From the NCBI GenBank assembly GCA_947585795.1, contig CANPXG010000015.1:1-43660 (forward strand): DNA of 43,660 bases, given 5' to 3'. Made by a program: the position numbers and the translations under genes. Shown piece after piece: positions 25,240 to 33,098 of the stretch. The notes beneath the pieces were generated by a model. The model saw only the letters and a program-made list of their open reading frames with translations, searched no databases and had not been told where the DNA came from. Every line of letters begins with the position of its first letter. The first letter of the stretch is position 1. This DNA is from an uncultured Clostridia bacterium (GTDB lineage: Bacteria; Bacillota; Clostridia; UBA1381).

Positions 25240-26031
25240 TTACTTCAATTTTAACGCCAATCTGTACAAGACCACGCAAGTCCACAATTTATTATCGTCG
25301 AGATCAAGACCGTTCCCGTCACCGGCGATAATACCGCTGTCCGCGCACCACTTTACCGCCTCACGCGCCCATTCGGGCATGTTCTTGTCAACGTAATTGT
25401 AGATCATCTTATTTTGACTTTTCGCGAGCGCGTTCTGTATCGAATTAAGCTTCGCGTCCTGCGCGGCTATCATTTGTTTAAGCTCCTCGTACTGTGCCAT
25501 TGTAAGCTCCTCCTTTGTGCCTGTTATCGCGTCCGCTATAGCTTTTGCCACAGTGTCCGCGCCGATTTTTTTATAAAGCTCCGCGTCGGAGGCGGTATCG
25601 ACGAAGCACGTTTCGACCAGCATCGCTGCCGCGTCCGTGTGACGCACGACGTATAATCCCGAACCGTCCTTTACGCCTCTGTTCACGAACCCGAGCGACT
25701 GCATATTTTCACATACGCGCTCCGCCTGCGCGAGCTTTTTCGCGCCGTACGTATATACCTCACAGCCGCGTCCGCCGCCCGAATTAAAGTGGACGGACAC
25801 AAACAAGTCCAACCTTTGCGCGTTCGCCATCGCGACGATTTTACTCAGATTTTCACTCACCGTCGCCGCGTGATCGTTCGTACAGTCAACGACCGTCACG
25901 CCGCGCTTCCTCAAACATTCCTCGAGCCTTCGTCCGACGTTTCTCGTTTCGTCACTCTCATTGAGGATACCGACCGCGCCGCACCCGACCGTGCCGCTTA
26001 CGGTGTGACCGCAGTTTATTCCGACTACCAT
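25240..26031 (-). CDS. Endolysin, N-acetylmuramoyl-L-alanine amidase (Amidase_3)
   Basis: Phage lysis enzyme of 263 residues that cleaves the bond between N-acetylmuramic acid and L-alanine. The zinc-amidase domain (1-175) shows the expected ligands: His9 (INCGH), Glu28 (ESDETRN), His81 (SVHFNSGGGRG) and catalytic Glu140 (MLVETCFVD). A linker (TMAQYEELKQMIAAQDAKL) leads to a C-terminal segment of about 50 residues, PEWAREAVKWCADSGIIAGDGN, resembling an S-layer-homology-like wall-binding repeat. No signal peptide, so release depends on the holin upstream. AAGGAGTGATATTGT precedes the ATG. Last gene of the operon. Confidence 0.92.
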   Translation of the reverse strand: MVVGINCGHTVSGTVGCGAVGILNESDETRNVGRRLEECLRKRGVTVVDCTNDHAATVSENLSKIVAMANAQRLDLFVSVHFNSGGGRGCEVYTYGAKKLAQAERVCENMQSLGFVNRGVKDGSGLYVVRHTDAAAMLVETCFVDTASDAELYKKIGADTVAKAIADAITGTKEELTMAQYEELKQMIAAQDAKLNSIQNALAKSQNKMIYNYVDKNMPEWAREAVKWCADSGIIAGDGNGLDLDDNKLWTCVVLYRLALKLK

Positions 26032-26081
26032 ACAATATCACTCCTTATCAATAAATACTTATGCGCCTTTCACCGAAAATA

Positions 26082-26480
26082 TTACTCTTTTTTGGTATTT
26101 CTCAGCTGCAAAAGTATATTTTTTAATTCTTCGGGCATTTTTTGCGATACCGCCGCGACATTTTCAAGTATGGAGATCGCTTCGTTCGCTATGTAGAACA
26201 TGATCACCGTTTCCCTCAAAGCCGCCGTACCCACGAGCGACTGTATCACGTTCGCGAGCGCGACCGTCACGAGTATGCAGATTTTTTTAAGTATACCCTT
26301 ATATCCTATTTCACTCGACACTTTTTTCTGATACGCCGCCTTTATCACGCCCGTGACATAGTCCATCACCATCACGGCGGCAAGCGCCAAAAGCGTCTTA
26401 TCCCAAGCACCGAACATTGCCGCCGCCGCGCCGCCCGCGACTCCCGCTATGACGCTTGCCGTGTTAAACAGCTTGTCCAC
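26082..26480 (-). CDS. Phage holin, phi29/toxin-secretion holin family
   Basis: Membrane protein of 132 residues of the phage_holin_4-like family, which forms the membrane lesion that lets the endolysin reach the wall. Hydrophobic helices occur at about 5-24 (ASVIAGVAGGAAAAMFG), 28-45 (LALAAVMVMDYVTGVI), 64-86 (ILKKICILVTVALANVIQSL) and 91-106. The motif MDYVTGVIKA and the GYKGILKK loop are typical of the family. Start is GTG at 26480 after AGAGGTGATAGC. Located between the tail protein Tal and the amidase, the usual order. Confidence 0.88.
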   Translation of the reverse strand: MDKLFNTASVIAGVAGGAAAAMFGAWDKTLLALAAVMVMDYVTGVIKAAYQKKVSSEIGYKGILKKICILVTVALANVIQSLVGTAALRETVIMFYIANEAISILENVAAVSQKMPEELKNILLQLRNTKKE

Positions 26481-26509
26481 GCTATCACCTCTCTCTCCAA
26501 AAAAATATG

Positions 26510-27925
26510 TCAGCGCGTCTGTATTTCCTTACCGTTTATACACAGCGCGCCGTTTTCGTCCACGCTTATAACGTTATCGCCCACGGTGACGGACGAAGCC
26601 GTCACCACACCGTTAAAGCGCATTTTTCCGTCCTCGCCTATCTCTATGGCGTTTTGTGAGTTATTGTCCGCAATTTCACATATAAACGCGCCGTTGACGT
26701 TACCGAGCCGCGCCTTGACCGCGCCGCCGGACGTTATGTTTATAACGTCCGACAGTATGGACACGGCTCCGTTTTCCGTCGCCACGGATATACCGGAATT
26801 TTTGATAACTCCCGCGACGGCTCCGGCTTTCACCTTACCGCTGCTCGTGGAAACCTTGCCATAACCGCGCGTGAGCGCGCCGATTTGGTTCAAGTAAAAA
26901 AACAGATCCTTTTTGACTCTTCCGATGGATATCACGGTATTGTCACTCTCGAACGGATAATACTCCATTTTTATCACGCGCTCCGCGATCTCATTACCGC
27001 AGTCGATCACCGTCACCGTATCGCCTAAATTGATTTTCTCACTGTCGCCGTACTCCGCTATCTTCGATATATCCGCATAAGTTCCTGTAATATTTATACA
27101 CGGCACATCTATACGCTCCTCATTCGCGCTGTCGAACTCCCACATGGCGCGTTCCTTTATTTTCTTGGGCTCCGTATAGTCGGAGTACTCGCGGTAACCG
27201 TCGCGCACGCCGTACACGGACGCGTTTGCACTCTGTATATACTGCACGCCGCCGTTGACGCTGCCTATATGTGCGTCGTCCGCGCCGTAAGGGTAAATAC
27301 GCGTCACCATATCCGTTATGTCGCGTTCCACCGATATGCTCTGCATATTTTTCGTCATGTCAAGACGAATATGTCTGTCCCTTCCGATACGTTCCACCAG
27401 CGCTATATTGTAATTGTCCGCGTATATTTCGCCCTTGCCGCAGTTTTCGATCACTCTTTGCATAACGTCGAACGGGTTTGTTTTATCCGTCGAGAAAAAA
27501 TCTATTTTAAACCCGTCGTGATCCACCCTTCGCATACCCCTTGCCGCGAGCGAAGCGTCGCTTATGAGCGAAAAATTTGTATTTTTTATCGCCCTGCGTA
27601 TTACCTCCGTCGGATTTACCCCCATCATATTGGGAATATTTTGTATATGCGTATTCGGCGCGTCGGCGTTGTACACGTGGTGGCACTCCGCGCGTATAAG
27701 CGACTGAGCGCCCATCGTTTTTTCGAGCTTCATGATTCTGTACGCCTGACCTTCGCATACGACGATTTTATTTTCCTCAAGAAGCTCCGCGTTTTCGTTT
27801 ACCGGATGCAAAAACTCGAGCATACGCACTCCGTTTATCTCGTGCGTGACGCGCACGCTAAACGCGTCCGCCAAAATTATGCCGCGCTCGAAGCTCACCG
27901 CGTTATACGGGAAAATTTTAAGCAT
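26510..27925 (-). CDS. Tail-associated lysin/endopeptidase-type tail protein (Tal-like)
   Basis: Phage baseplate hub protein of 471 residues, resembling the prophage endopeptidase tail family (PF06605-like). The first 350 residues (FEHPVNENAEL-type hub segment, then ECHHVYNADAPNTHIQNIPNM and VIRRAIKNTNFS) match the conserved hub region. The C-terminal 110 residues are repetitive beta-strands (NISSGGAVKARLGNVNGAF, IEIGEDGKMRFNGVV) and may replace a receptor-binding fibre, since no separate fibre gene exists. The ATG at 27925 overlaps the Dit stop by 8 bases and follows GGAGTG. Peptidase activity is not evident from a motif. Confidence 0.8.
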   Translation of the reverse strand: MLKIFPYNAVSFERGIILADAFSVRVTHEINGVRMLEFLHPVNENAELLEENKIVVCEGQAYRIMKLEKTMGAQSLIRAECHHVYNADAPNTHIQNIPNMMGVNPTEVIRRAIKNTNFSLISDASLAARGMRRVDHDGFKIDFFSTDKTNPFDVMQRVIENCGKGEIYADNYNIALVERIGRDRHIRLDMTKNMQSISVERDITDMVTRIYPYGADDAHIGSVNGGVQYIQSANASVYGVRDGYREYSDYTEPKKIKERAMWEFDSANEERIDVPCINITGTYADISKIAEYGDSEKINLGDTVTVIDCGNEIAERVIKMEYYPFESDNTVISIGRVKKDLFFYLNQIGALTRGYGKVSTSSGKVKAGAVAGVIKNSGISVATENGAVSILSDVINITSGGAVKARLGNVNGAFICEIADNNSQNAIEIGEDGKMRFNGVVTASSVTVGDNVISVDENGALCINGKEIQTR

Positions 27926-28766
27926 AATTAACACTCCAATCCGCTTCAAAAGGATTTCCGCCGTACATATATTGCGGCGTGAACGACACGGAAACCGTAA
28001 GCGTCGAGCCTGAGGAACAACCGACGCGTATCACGCTTTCGCCGGGCGGCAGCTCAAAAAATTCACCGCCCACGCCTATTTCACCCGACGGCGTGTAAGC
28101 CCGCTGCGCGTTAAAATCGAGCGTCGCCGAACCCACCGCCGTGAAACTCAGCGTTTTGTCACCGAGCGCAAGACTTATATTTCCGCTGCACCCGCTTATA
28201 TTTATAACGCCGCGCACGTGACGGTCGCCGAAATTCAGTATATGTATCTCTCCGCCGTTTTTAACGGTGAACGTGTATATATCGTCAAGCCCTATCGGGA
28301 ACAGACTGTCAAGCTTAAGATAGTCGCAGTCGAGCACGGGACCTTCCGTGCCGAACAGCGCGAACCCGAACGGCTTTACCCGAAACGACACGTCGAGCAC
28401 CGCTTTTTTTCCGCCGTGCTCCGGCATATAAATGATCTCATCGCTTACCTTTCCCTTCCAGACGACAAACGGTATATCGTCGAAAATGAGATCTCCGCTT
28501 CCGACGAGCCACAGCGAGATCGCCGTAAGCTTGCTTTGAAGACCTTCAAGACCGTCCGCGAACACGCTTATCGCGACGGTGAACGTGCGCTCGTAAAACA
28601 TCTCACGTCCGAGCGCGTTTGCCGCCGAAAAATCGTACTCTCCGTCACGCAGCGGCAAATCTATCGCAAATCGCTTCGCCTCCGGACGTATCGGACGCGA
28701 GCGCGTTTTAACGGTCACTCCGAACTGCGAGGAATGGCAGCCGTTATATGTAAATCCGTTTCTCAA
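27918..28766 (-). CDS. Distal tail protein (Dit)
   Basis: Phage tail component of 282 residues that joins the tail tube to the baseplate hub, Sipho_tail/Dit family. The N-terminal part (NGFTYNGCHSSQFGVTVKTRSRPIRPEAKR and the PLRDGEYDFSAANALGREMF segment) is the family signature and forms the hexameric ring domain; the C-terminal galectin-like domain contains the FTVKNGGEIHILN... strands. It starts at TTG 28766 after AAGGAGG with a 9-base gap. It sits between tape measure and Tal, as in most siphophages. Confidence 0.85.
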   Translation of the reverse strand: MRNGFTYNGCHSSQFGVTVKTRSRPIRPEAKRFAIDLPLRDGEYDFSAANALGREMFYERTFTVAISVFADGLEGLQSKLTAISLWLVGSGDLIFDDIPFVVWKGKVSDEIIYMPEHGGKKAVLDVSFRVKPFGFALFGTEGPVLDCDYLKLDSLFPIGLDDIYTFTVKNGGEIHILNFGDRHVRGVINISGCSGNISLALGDKTLSFTAVGSATLDFNAQRAYTPSGEIGVGGEFFELPPGESVIRVGCSSGSTLTVSVSFTPQYMYGGNPFEADWSVNYA

Positions 28767-28781
28767 AATGCCGTGCCTCCT

Positions 28782-30341
28782 TTAATAATAACTTCCGTGA
28801 GCAAGACTTATTCCCACTCTGTTTTTAAGCGCGTCCACCACGTCGGACGAGGAGCCCGCGCTTATGTTTATGTTTCTGTTGTCCGAGAACGAGTTTGACG
28901 TGATACTCAAAGCCTTTATCGCGTTTATCGTCTGACGGAACAGCGACTCTATTGTGCTTTGCATACCGCGTATATCGCGGTCCATACCGCCGACTATATT
29001 CTCCACGTTAAGCCCCGACTTTTCGATCACGGTGAGAAGATACTTTTTATTTTCCTCGACCTTGTCATAGCTTTCCTCAAGCTCCGTAAGCGTTTCCGTG
29101 TGAGTTTTCTGCAGACGGTACATCTCCTCCTCACGCCTTATCTTCTTCATCTCGTCCTGAAGCGACTTGTACTTGTCGATGCCGCGCTGTGTGACGGCGC
29201 CTCTGAACACGTTAAGTCCGCGCTCGATTTCCGCCTTGTCCGCGTTTCTGTCCTCGACCTCCCATTTTTCGGCGAGAGCCTTTTCCTCACTGTCAAACTG
29301 ACGCTTTGTGCTTTGTATATACGCCTTCTGACGCGCAAGAAGCTCATCCGCCGCATCCGACTTAGCGCCGTAGAGAGAAAGCGCCGCGTTCATCGTGTCG
29401 TCGCGGTACGTCTGCCAATCTATAAAGCCGCCCTCAAACATTTCGCGTATACGCTCCATACTTCGCTCGTAGAACTTAACGGGACTGTCGCCCGCCTCCT
29501 CCCAGTCGTCGTAGGTGTCGCGTATCTTCTTCCAATTTTTCGCGTCGCTCTGCCACTTTTTGTACACATCATCGTTGCGCTCCTTCTCGAGCTTCGCGAC
29601 CTTCAAATCAACGTCCGCCTTATAATCGTAGAAATCGTCCCAAATCTCCTTAAGCTCCTCGGCAGAGTAAACCGCGCCGTTTACCATATCCGAAACCATC
29701 GCGTTATACGTTTCCGCCTGACGCTTGTACGCCGCGATTTGCTCGTCGATACTCATATCCGCCGCTTCCGTCTGATACTTTATCCAAGCGTCGGAGCTTT
29801 TTTTGTAACGGGAAATGTCCGCTTTTTTGATTTCAAACTCCCCGTTATTTTTACCGGACGCGTAATGCGGCAGACCAAGCCCCGCCATTATGCTTTTCGT
29901 TTCGTCCGCCGTGTAAACCTTGTCGCCCCTCGAAAGAGGCACCGTAACGTCGCGTCCCGAGAACATTATGAACCGTCCGTCATGCTCGATAAGCTCACGC
30001 GGATCGCGCGCGCCCTTTTCGTCGTTTACGACGGCAAGACCTTCCCGCGCACTCCTCGTGCCGGAGGCAAGCTTTGGCATACCCAACACATTATACCTTA
30101 CCGACACCGTCACTGTCCTGTCCTTTAAGCTGTTTATATTGCTTCGCGCGCTTGCCACGCCCGCGGCGGTATTATCGAGCGCGGTAAGACGTATCTTCGC
30201 TTCCTTACCGTTAAACTCACTCATGATTTTGTTTGCCGACGCTCCGACGTTCGCAAGCGCCGCGTCCGCTTCACCGAGCGACGAGATAAGTCCCGATGCG
30301 TCGCCCGTAATGCTTACCGAAAGACTTGCAGCTTCCGCCAT
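28782..30341 (-). CDS. Short tail tape-measure protein
   Basis: Predicted tape measure of 519 residues that sets tail length and passes DNA through the tail. Residues 1-95 are a small repeat region (VSITGDASGLISSLGEADAALANVGASA) typical of tape-measure N-termini; 170-490 are almost entirely charged alpha helix/coiled coil. The usual hydrophobic membrane segment is missing and the protein is short, implying a tail of roughly 75-80 nm at about 0.15 nm per residue (estimate). The segment LASGTRSAREGLAVVNDEKGARDPRELIEHDGR resembles the central loop of other clostridial tape measures. GGAAGGGAGGT precedes the ATG. Identity rests on position and helical character. Confidence 0.75.
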   Translation of the reverse strand: MAEAASLSVSITGDASGLISSLGEADAALANVGASANKIMSEFNGKEAKIRLTALDNTAAGVASARSNINSLKDRTVTVSVRYNVLGMPKLASGTRSAREGLAVVNDEKGARDPRELIEHDGRFIMFSGRDVTVPLSRGDKVYTADETKSIMAGLGLPHYASGKNNGEFEIKKADISRYKKSSDAWIKYQTEAADMSIDEQIAAYKRQAETYNAMVSDMVNGAVYSAEELKEIWDDFYDYKADVDLKVAKLEKERNDDVYKKWQSDAKNWKKIRDTYDDWEEAGDSPVKFYERSMERIREMFEGGFIDWQTYRDDTMNAALSLYGAKSDAADELLARQKAYIQSTKRQFDSEEKALAEKWEVEDRNADKAEIERGLNVFRGAVTQRGIDKYKSLQDEMKKIRREEEMYRLQKTHTETLTELEESYDKVEENKKYLLTVIEKSGLNVENIVGGMDRDIRGMQSTIESLFRQTINAIKALSITSNSFSDNRNINISAGSSSDVVDALKNRVGISLAHGSYY

Positions 30342-30343
30342 AC

Positions 30344-30538
30344 TTATACCTCCCTTCCGTAAAACATTCTGAGATGCCCGCTTGTATATTCTTCATTATC
30401 TTCCTCGTCCGCGCCGTCAAGCATGGCAAACAGCGCCCAAGGATTTTGTTTTCCGACTGCGTCGGGCAGGAGGTGGTGGTATTTCAGCATCAGCGGATAT
30501 ATATCCCTGAGCCGCCCGTCCCCGCCCGACGTCACCCG
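30344..30538 (-). CDS. Tail assembly chaperone, frameshift extension (T part)
   Basis: About 64 codons read only after a -1 ribosomal shift at 30544-30538, fusing this segment (VTSGGDGRLRDIYPLMLKY then HHLLPDAVGKQNPWALFAML) to the upstream frame to give a 152-residue product. It has no ribosome binding site of its own; a GTG at 30535 is the only in-frame start. This corresponds to the GT product of long-tailed phages, in which the T part contacts tail tube subunits. The stop lies 2 bases before the tape measure gene. Confidence 0.8.
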   Translation of the reverse strand, partial: RVTSGGDGRLRDIYPLMLKYHHLLPDAVGKQNPWALFAMLDGADEEDNEEYTSGHLRMFYGREV

Positions 30539-30801
30539 TTTTTTGAGGACAGCGCGTCAACGTAAAAGCCCCAAAGCGTGATACACATTTTTGAACGCAC
30601 GGACGCGTCGAGAGAATTTATAACGTCCTGCGTCGCCTCCGTACCCTCGAACATATAATCGACCGCGTCGCGGCATATACTCAAGGGACCGCTGTTTTCG
30701 CCTCTGTTATGCGCGTCGTTTATTATGCACATCGTTTCAAAATCAAACGGCTTTGAAACGTACTTCTTTTTATCCTTCGTAAATGTCAGCGTATGCTGCA
30801 T
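30532..30801 (-). CDS. Tail assembly chaperone (G part)
   Basis: Small soluble protein of 89 residues (starts MQHTLTFTKDKKKYV), with segments MCIINDAHNRGENS and SLDASVRSKMCITLWGFYVD like Gp15/tail chaperone families; it coats the tape measure during tail assembly. The ATG at 30801 follows GGAGGAAAAGGT. The C-terminal codons TCA AAA AAC form a slippery heptamer, so part of the translation continues into the downstream frame. The position between tube protein and tape measure is diagnostic. Confidence 0.82.
   Translation of the reverse strand: MQHTLTFTKDKKKYVSKPFDFETMCIINDAHNRGENSGPLSICRDAVDYMFEGTEATQDVINSLDASVRSKMCITLWGFYVDALSSKNG
30538..30544 (-). other. Programmed -1 frameshift site A AAA AAC
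   Basis: On the minus strand the zero-frame codons TCA AAA AAC contain the canonical X XXY YYZ heptamer A AAA AAC, two codons before the TGA of the first frame. The alternative frame is exactly -1 and is open for 64 codons. Confidence 0.88.
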
Positions 30802-30835
30802 ACCTTTTCCTCCTTCACAATTTTTTCCATACATA

Positions 30836-31076
30836 GCCTCCCTTTGTCACGGCGTTTGTTGCTTCGCAACACGCCTACAACAGGCAGAGCGTGTTGTTTA
30901 CTTATTTAAGGGAGGTGAACGACGCTTTAGCGTCGTAGGCATAGAGCTCTGCTCGTATGCCGTAGTAAAGGGACCGCCGAAGGCGGTGGAGGGATTCTTT
31001 TTTAAAAAAGAATTTCCCAAATCAGCCTTGCCGACCTCCGCCTTTGGCTTGTCCGCCCACAGGCAACCGCTGTCGC
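30836..31076. repeat. Host-type intergenic repeat element inside the tail operon
   Basis: This 240-base noncoding stretch between tube protein and tail chaperone carries AGCCTCCC...GGGAGGTG ends, several short hairpins (GTTGCTTCGCAAC, CGACGCTTTAGCGTCG), the 28-base GGGACCGCC...GGGATTC block (30970-30997) shared exactly with 20669-20696, and the palindrome TTCTTTTTTAAAAAAGAA (30995-31012). It is a longer copy of the dispersed family A repeat. Confidence 0.8.
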
Positions 31077-31682
31077 TTATTCCGCTTTCGGGTAATAATC
31101 CATATCCGTGAACCACTGTCCCTCAAACGTTTCACGCGTTATCGTTTCGGGCAGGTCACTCTCATCGAAGTAAGCGTAATAATTATTGTCATAATCACGC
31201 TGCACCGCGGTATAAGTCGCCTTTGCGGTCTGCTTGTCGATAGATCCGCTTGACGGCTTCGTCTTACCGCCGACGTTCGACGCGAAGCTGTACGAGCCCT
31301 TGTAATATCTTACGTAACGGTACGAGCCGTCCGACTTCAAAATTCTCCACGCCACGCCGAAATAGACTGTTTTCGTTTCACTGCCGACCTCGACAACGCC
31401 GTCCTTCCTCGTTATTCCGCGCCACATAGCGTCAACCTCGGGCGGAATATCCGCGTTCGTGATTTCATGACCTATCTTTTCTATGTAATTCGATGTTTCG
31501 TAAGCGCCGTTATCCGCGTCGAAAACGTCGCTGCCGCCCTCGTCCGTGGGCGCTATCTCCACCGTACCCTTAAGGCTGTACGGCGAGCCGTACTCCGCGC
31601 CCTCCGCCGCGTCCGAGGTCAGCGGGAAAAACGTGTACTTGTCCACGCCTATCGTGGGAAGTGGTTTGCTAAATTTACTCAT
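31077..31682 (-). CDS. Major tail tube protein
   Basis: Tail tube subunit of 201 residues similar to the phi13-type major tail proteins of Gram-positive siphophages. The N-terminal pattern VDKYTFFPLTSDAAEG...YSLKGTVEIAPTDEGG and the later AWRILKSDGSYRYVRYYKGSYS and the final QWFTDMDYY match this family. The ATG at 31682 follows GAACGGAGGAAAAATT. It lies before the repeat element and after the tail terminator, the expected order. Confidence 0.85.
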   Translation of the reverse strand: MSKFSKPLPTIGVDKYTFFPLTSDAAEGAEYGSPYSLKGTVEIAPTDEGGSDVFDADNGAYETSNYIEKIGHEITNADIPPEVDAMWRGITRKDGVVEVGSETKTVYFGVAWRILKSDGSYRYVRYYKGSYSFASNVGGKTKPSSGSIDKQTAKATYTAVQRDYDNNYYAYFDESDLPETITRETFEGQWFTDMDYYPKAE

Positions 31683-31716
31683 AATTTTTCCTCCGTTCGT
31701 TTTACTTTTAATACTT

Positions 31717-32067
31717 TTACTCGTCATTCAATGTAAAATATTTTTGGAACCGCATCGTCCTGTGATAAATTTTTTCATCGCGTTTCGGCACGTCCATGGA
31801 CATTTCTCTCACCCAACCGGACGCGCCGAGCACGTCGTTCACTTTGACGGAAAGCTCTCCGCACTCTGCTCCCGTTTCCGCCCATACGTCGATTTGAATA
31901 TGCGCGTCCTGCACGCTCTCCTCGTTATCGGCGTAAAACGCCCCCTTTTCCACGAGGGTGTAGTAACTTATAACTGGCAGCTTACTGAATTTTTGCGGAT
32001 ACTGATAAACCTTTTCGCACTTAAGCGCGGCGAGATCCTTTTCCGCCTCAATATTAGCGTCGATCAA
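31717..32067 (-). CDS. Tail terminator/tail completion protein
   Basis: Small protein of 116 residues with the pattern of phage tail terminator proteins: VYQYPQKFSKLPVISYYTLVEKGA, then IQIDVWAETGAECGELSVKVNDVLG and DEKIYHRTMRF near the end. It stops tube polymerisation and joins the tail to the head. TTG at 32067 is chosen because AAGGAGG lies 8 bases before it; longer upstream frames overlap the preceding gene and lack a site. Identity from position and pattern only. Confidence 0.7.
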   Translation of the reverse strand: MIDANIEAEKDLAALKCEKVYQYPQKFSKLPVISYYTLVEKGAFYADNEESVQDAHIQIDVWAETGAECGELSVKVNDVLGASGWVREMSMDVPKRDEKIYHRTMRFQKYFTLNDE

Positions 32068-32080
32068 TTCAATCGCCTCC

Positions 32081-32413
32081 TTAACCAAAAAGCTCTCCGA
32101 GCACGCGAGCCGCGACGGAAGATGCCTCACCCGCGCTGCCGATAAGCGCCGGCACGAGATAAGGCTGCGCCGCCATCCTCGACGTACCGAACTCCACATA
32201 CGCGGCGTAATCCGTATCCGCACTTACCCGCGCGGACGCGCCCTCACTTTGCGCCGTTATCGAAGCTTGCAGACGACCTGTGTCAACGGGACAAAGCTCC
32301 CGCGCTCTTTGCGCGGTATTTTCGGCGCAAAGCGCCGTTATCTCACCGACCTTTTCCGCGACGCTCCGAGCGAGCGCCGCGAAATTATTTTTGTATGCGA
32401 CATTAACTTTCAT
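32081..32413 (-). CDS. HK97 gp10-like tail/neck protein
   Basis: Head-tail joining component of 110 residues in the HK97 gp10-like family; the signature AQRARELCPVDTGRLQASI followed by YAAYVEFGTSRM and AQPYLVPAL is clear. It overlaps the upstream head-closure gene by 11 bases. AAGGAGC lies before the ATG. Confidence 0.87.
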   Translation of the reverse strand: MKVNVAYKNNFAALARSVAEKVGEITALCAENTAQRARELCPVDTGRLQASITAQSEGASARVSADTDYAAYVEFGTSRMAAQPYLVPALIGSAGEASSVAARVLGELFG

Positions 32414-32720
32414 CTTCTACGCTCCTTATCACCGCCGACGCGCCGAAACGGCGCTCCGTGACGCTTACGATTATGTACCGCGCTCCGCCGAACAAGACGA
32501 AGCGCCCCGTTTTAAGAAGCTCGTTTTTGTCGCAGTAAAGCGTGTATGAACGGTCGGAGGAAAGACCGTATATCTTTTCCTCCGTACCCGCCTCAAGCGG
32601 CTGCAGGTCGCACACGACATTACCGAGAAAACTCATTTCACCCTTTTCGCCGTACCCGCCGCCTCTCTTTTCATAAACGCCCACTTCCGTATCGTAAAAT
32701 CTCTTAAAAGGATTTATCAT
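32403..32720 (-). CDS. Head closure/adaptor protein
   Basis: Protein of 105 residues resembling SPP1 gp16/minor head-closure proteins: beta-rich, with YDTEVGVYEKRGG..., VVCDLQPLE, YTLYCDKNELLKTGRFVLFGGARYIIVSV. It should plug the portal-connector ring. The ATG follows GAAGGAGGCTGTAA and lies within the end of the connector gene (17-base overlap). Assigned by order and length. Confidence 0.72.
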   Translation of the reverse strand: MINPFKRFYDTEVGVYEKRGGGYGEKGEMSFLGNVVCDLQPLEAGTEEKIYGLSSDRSYTLYCDKNELLKTGRFVLFGGARYIIVSVTERRFGASAVIRSVEDES

Positions 32721-33075
32721 TTACAGCCTCCTTCGCGTCAAGGTCTGTGGGCACCCTGACGCTCCTGTTCATAAACGGACGCAGTCTTGACTTATAACCG
32801 CTTAAAAAATCATAATCCTCTTCGCCGTACTCCACGCGCCTGTCACCCTCCGTGACGGACTTGATACCGCCCTGCTTTGAAAGATCGTAACGCTTCGCGG
32901 CGAGCGTGGGAATAAAGCTTTCAAGCTGACGAGGAAGCACCTCGAGGCGGCAGTAAGAGAGCGCCGCGTCCGTCACCTCGTCAATGATAAGCGAAATCAG
33001 ACTGTCGCTTTCGTCGTTTTTAATTCCCAAAAGCAGCTTGGTAGCCGCGAGGAAATCTGTCTTAGTGTCCCCCAT
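32704..33075 (-). CDS. Head-tail connector (gp6/gp15-like adaptor)
   Basis: Helical protein of 123 residues of the QLRG/gp6-like adaptor type: LLLGIKNDESDSLISLIIDEVTDAALSYCRLEVLPRQLESFIPTLAAKRYD is the usual helical hairpin pattern, followed by a short C-terminal arm. It docks on the portal. The ribosome binding site is weak; ATG 33075 is preferred to GTG 33084. Confidence 0.78.
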   Translation of the reverse strand: MGDTKTDFLAATKLLLGIKNDESDSLISLIIDEVTDAALSYCRLEVLPRQLESFIPTLAAKRYDLSKQGGIKSVTEGDRRVEYGEEDYDFLSGYKSRLRPFMNRSVRVPTDLDAKEAVNDKSF

Positions 33076-33098
33076 AATTAACACAGCCTTTCGTTTTT

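Noticed and set aside
28959-30128. Long plus-strand open frame (389 codons) opposite the tape measure gene
   Set aside because: Shadow of the highly helical coding strand; no start signal or recognisable domain.
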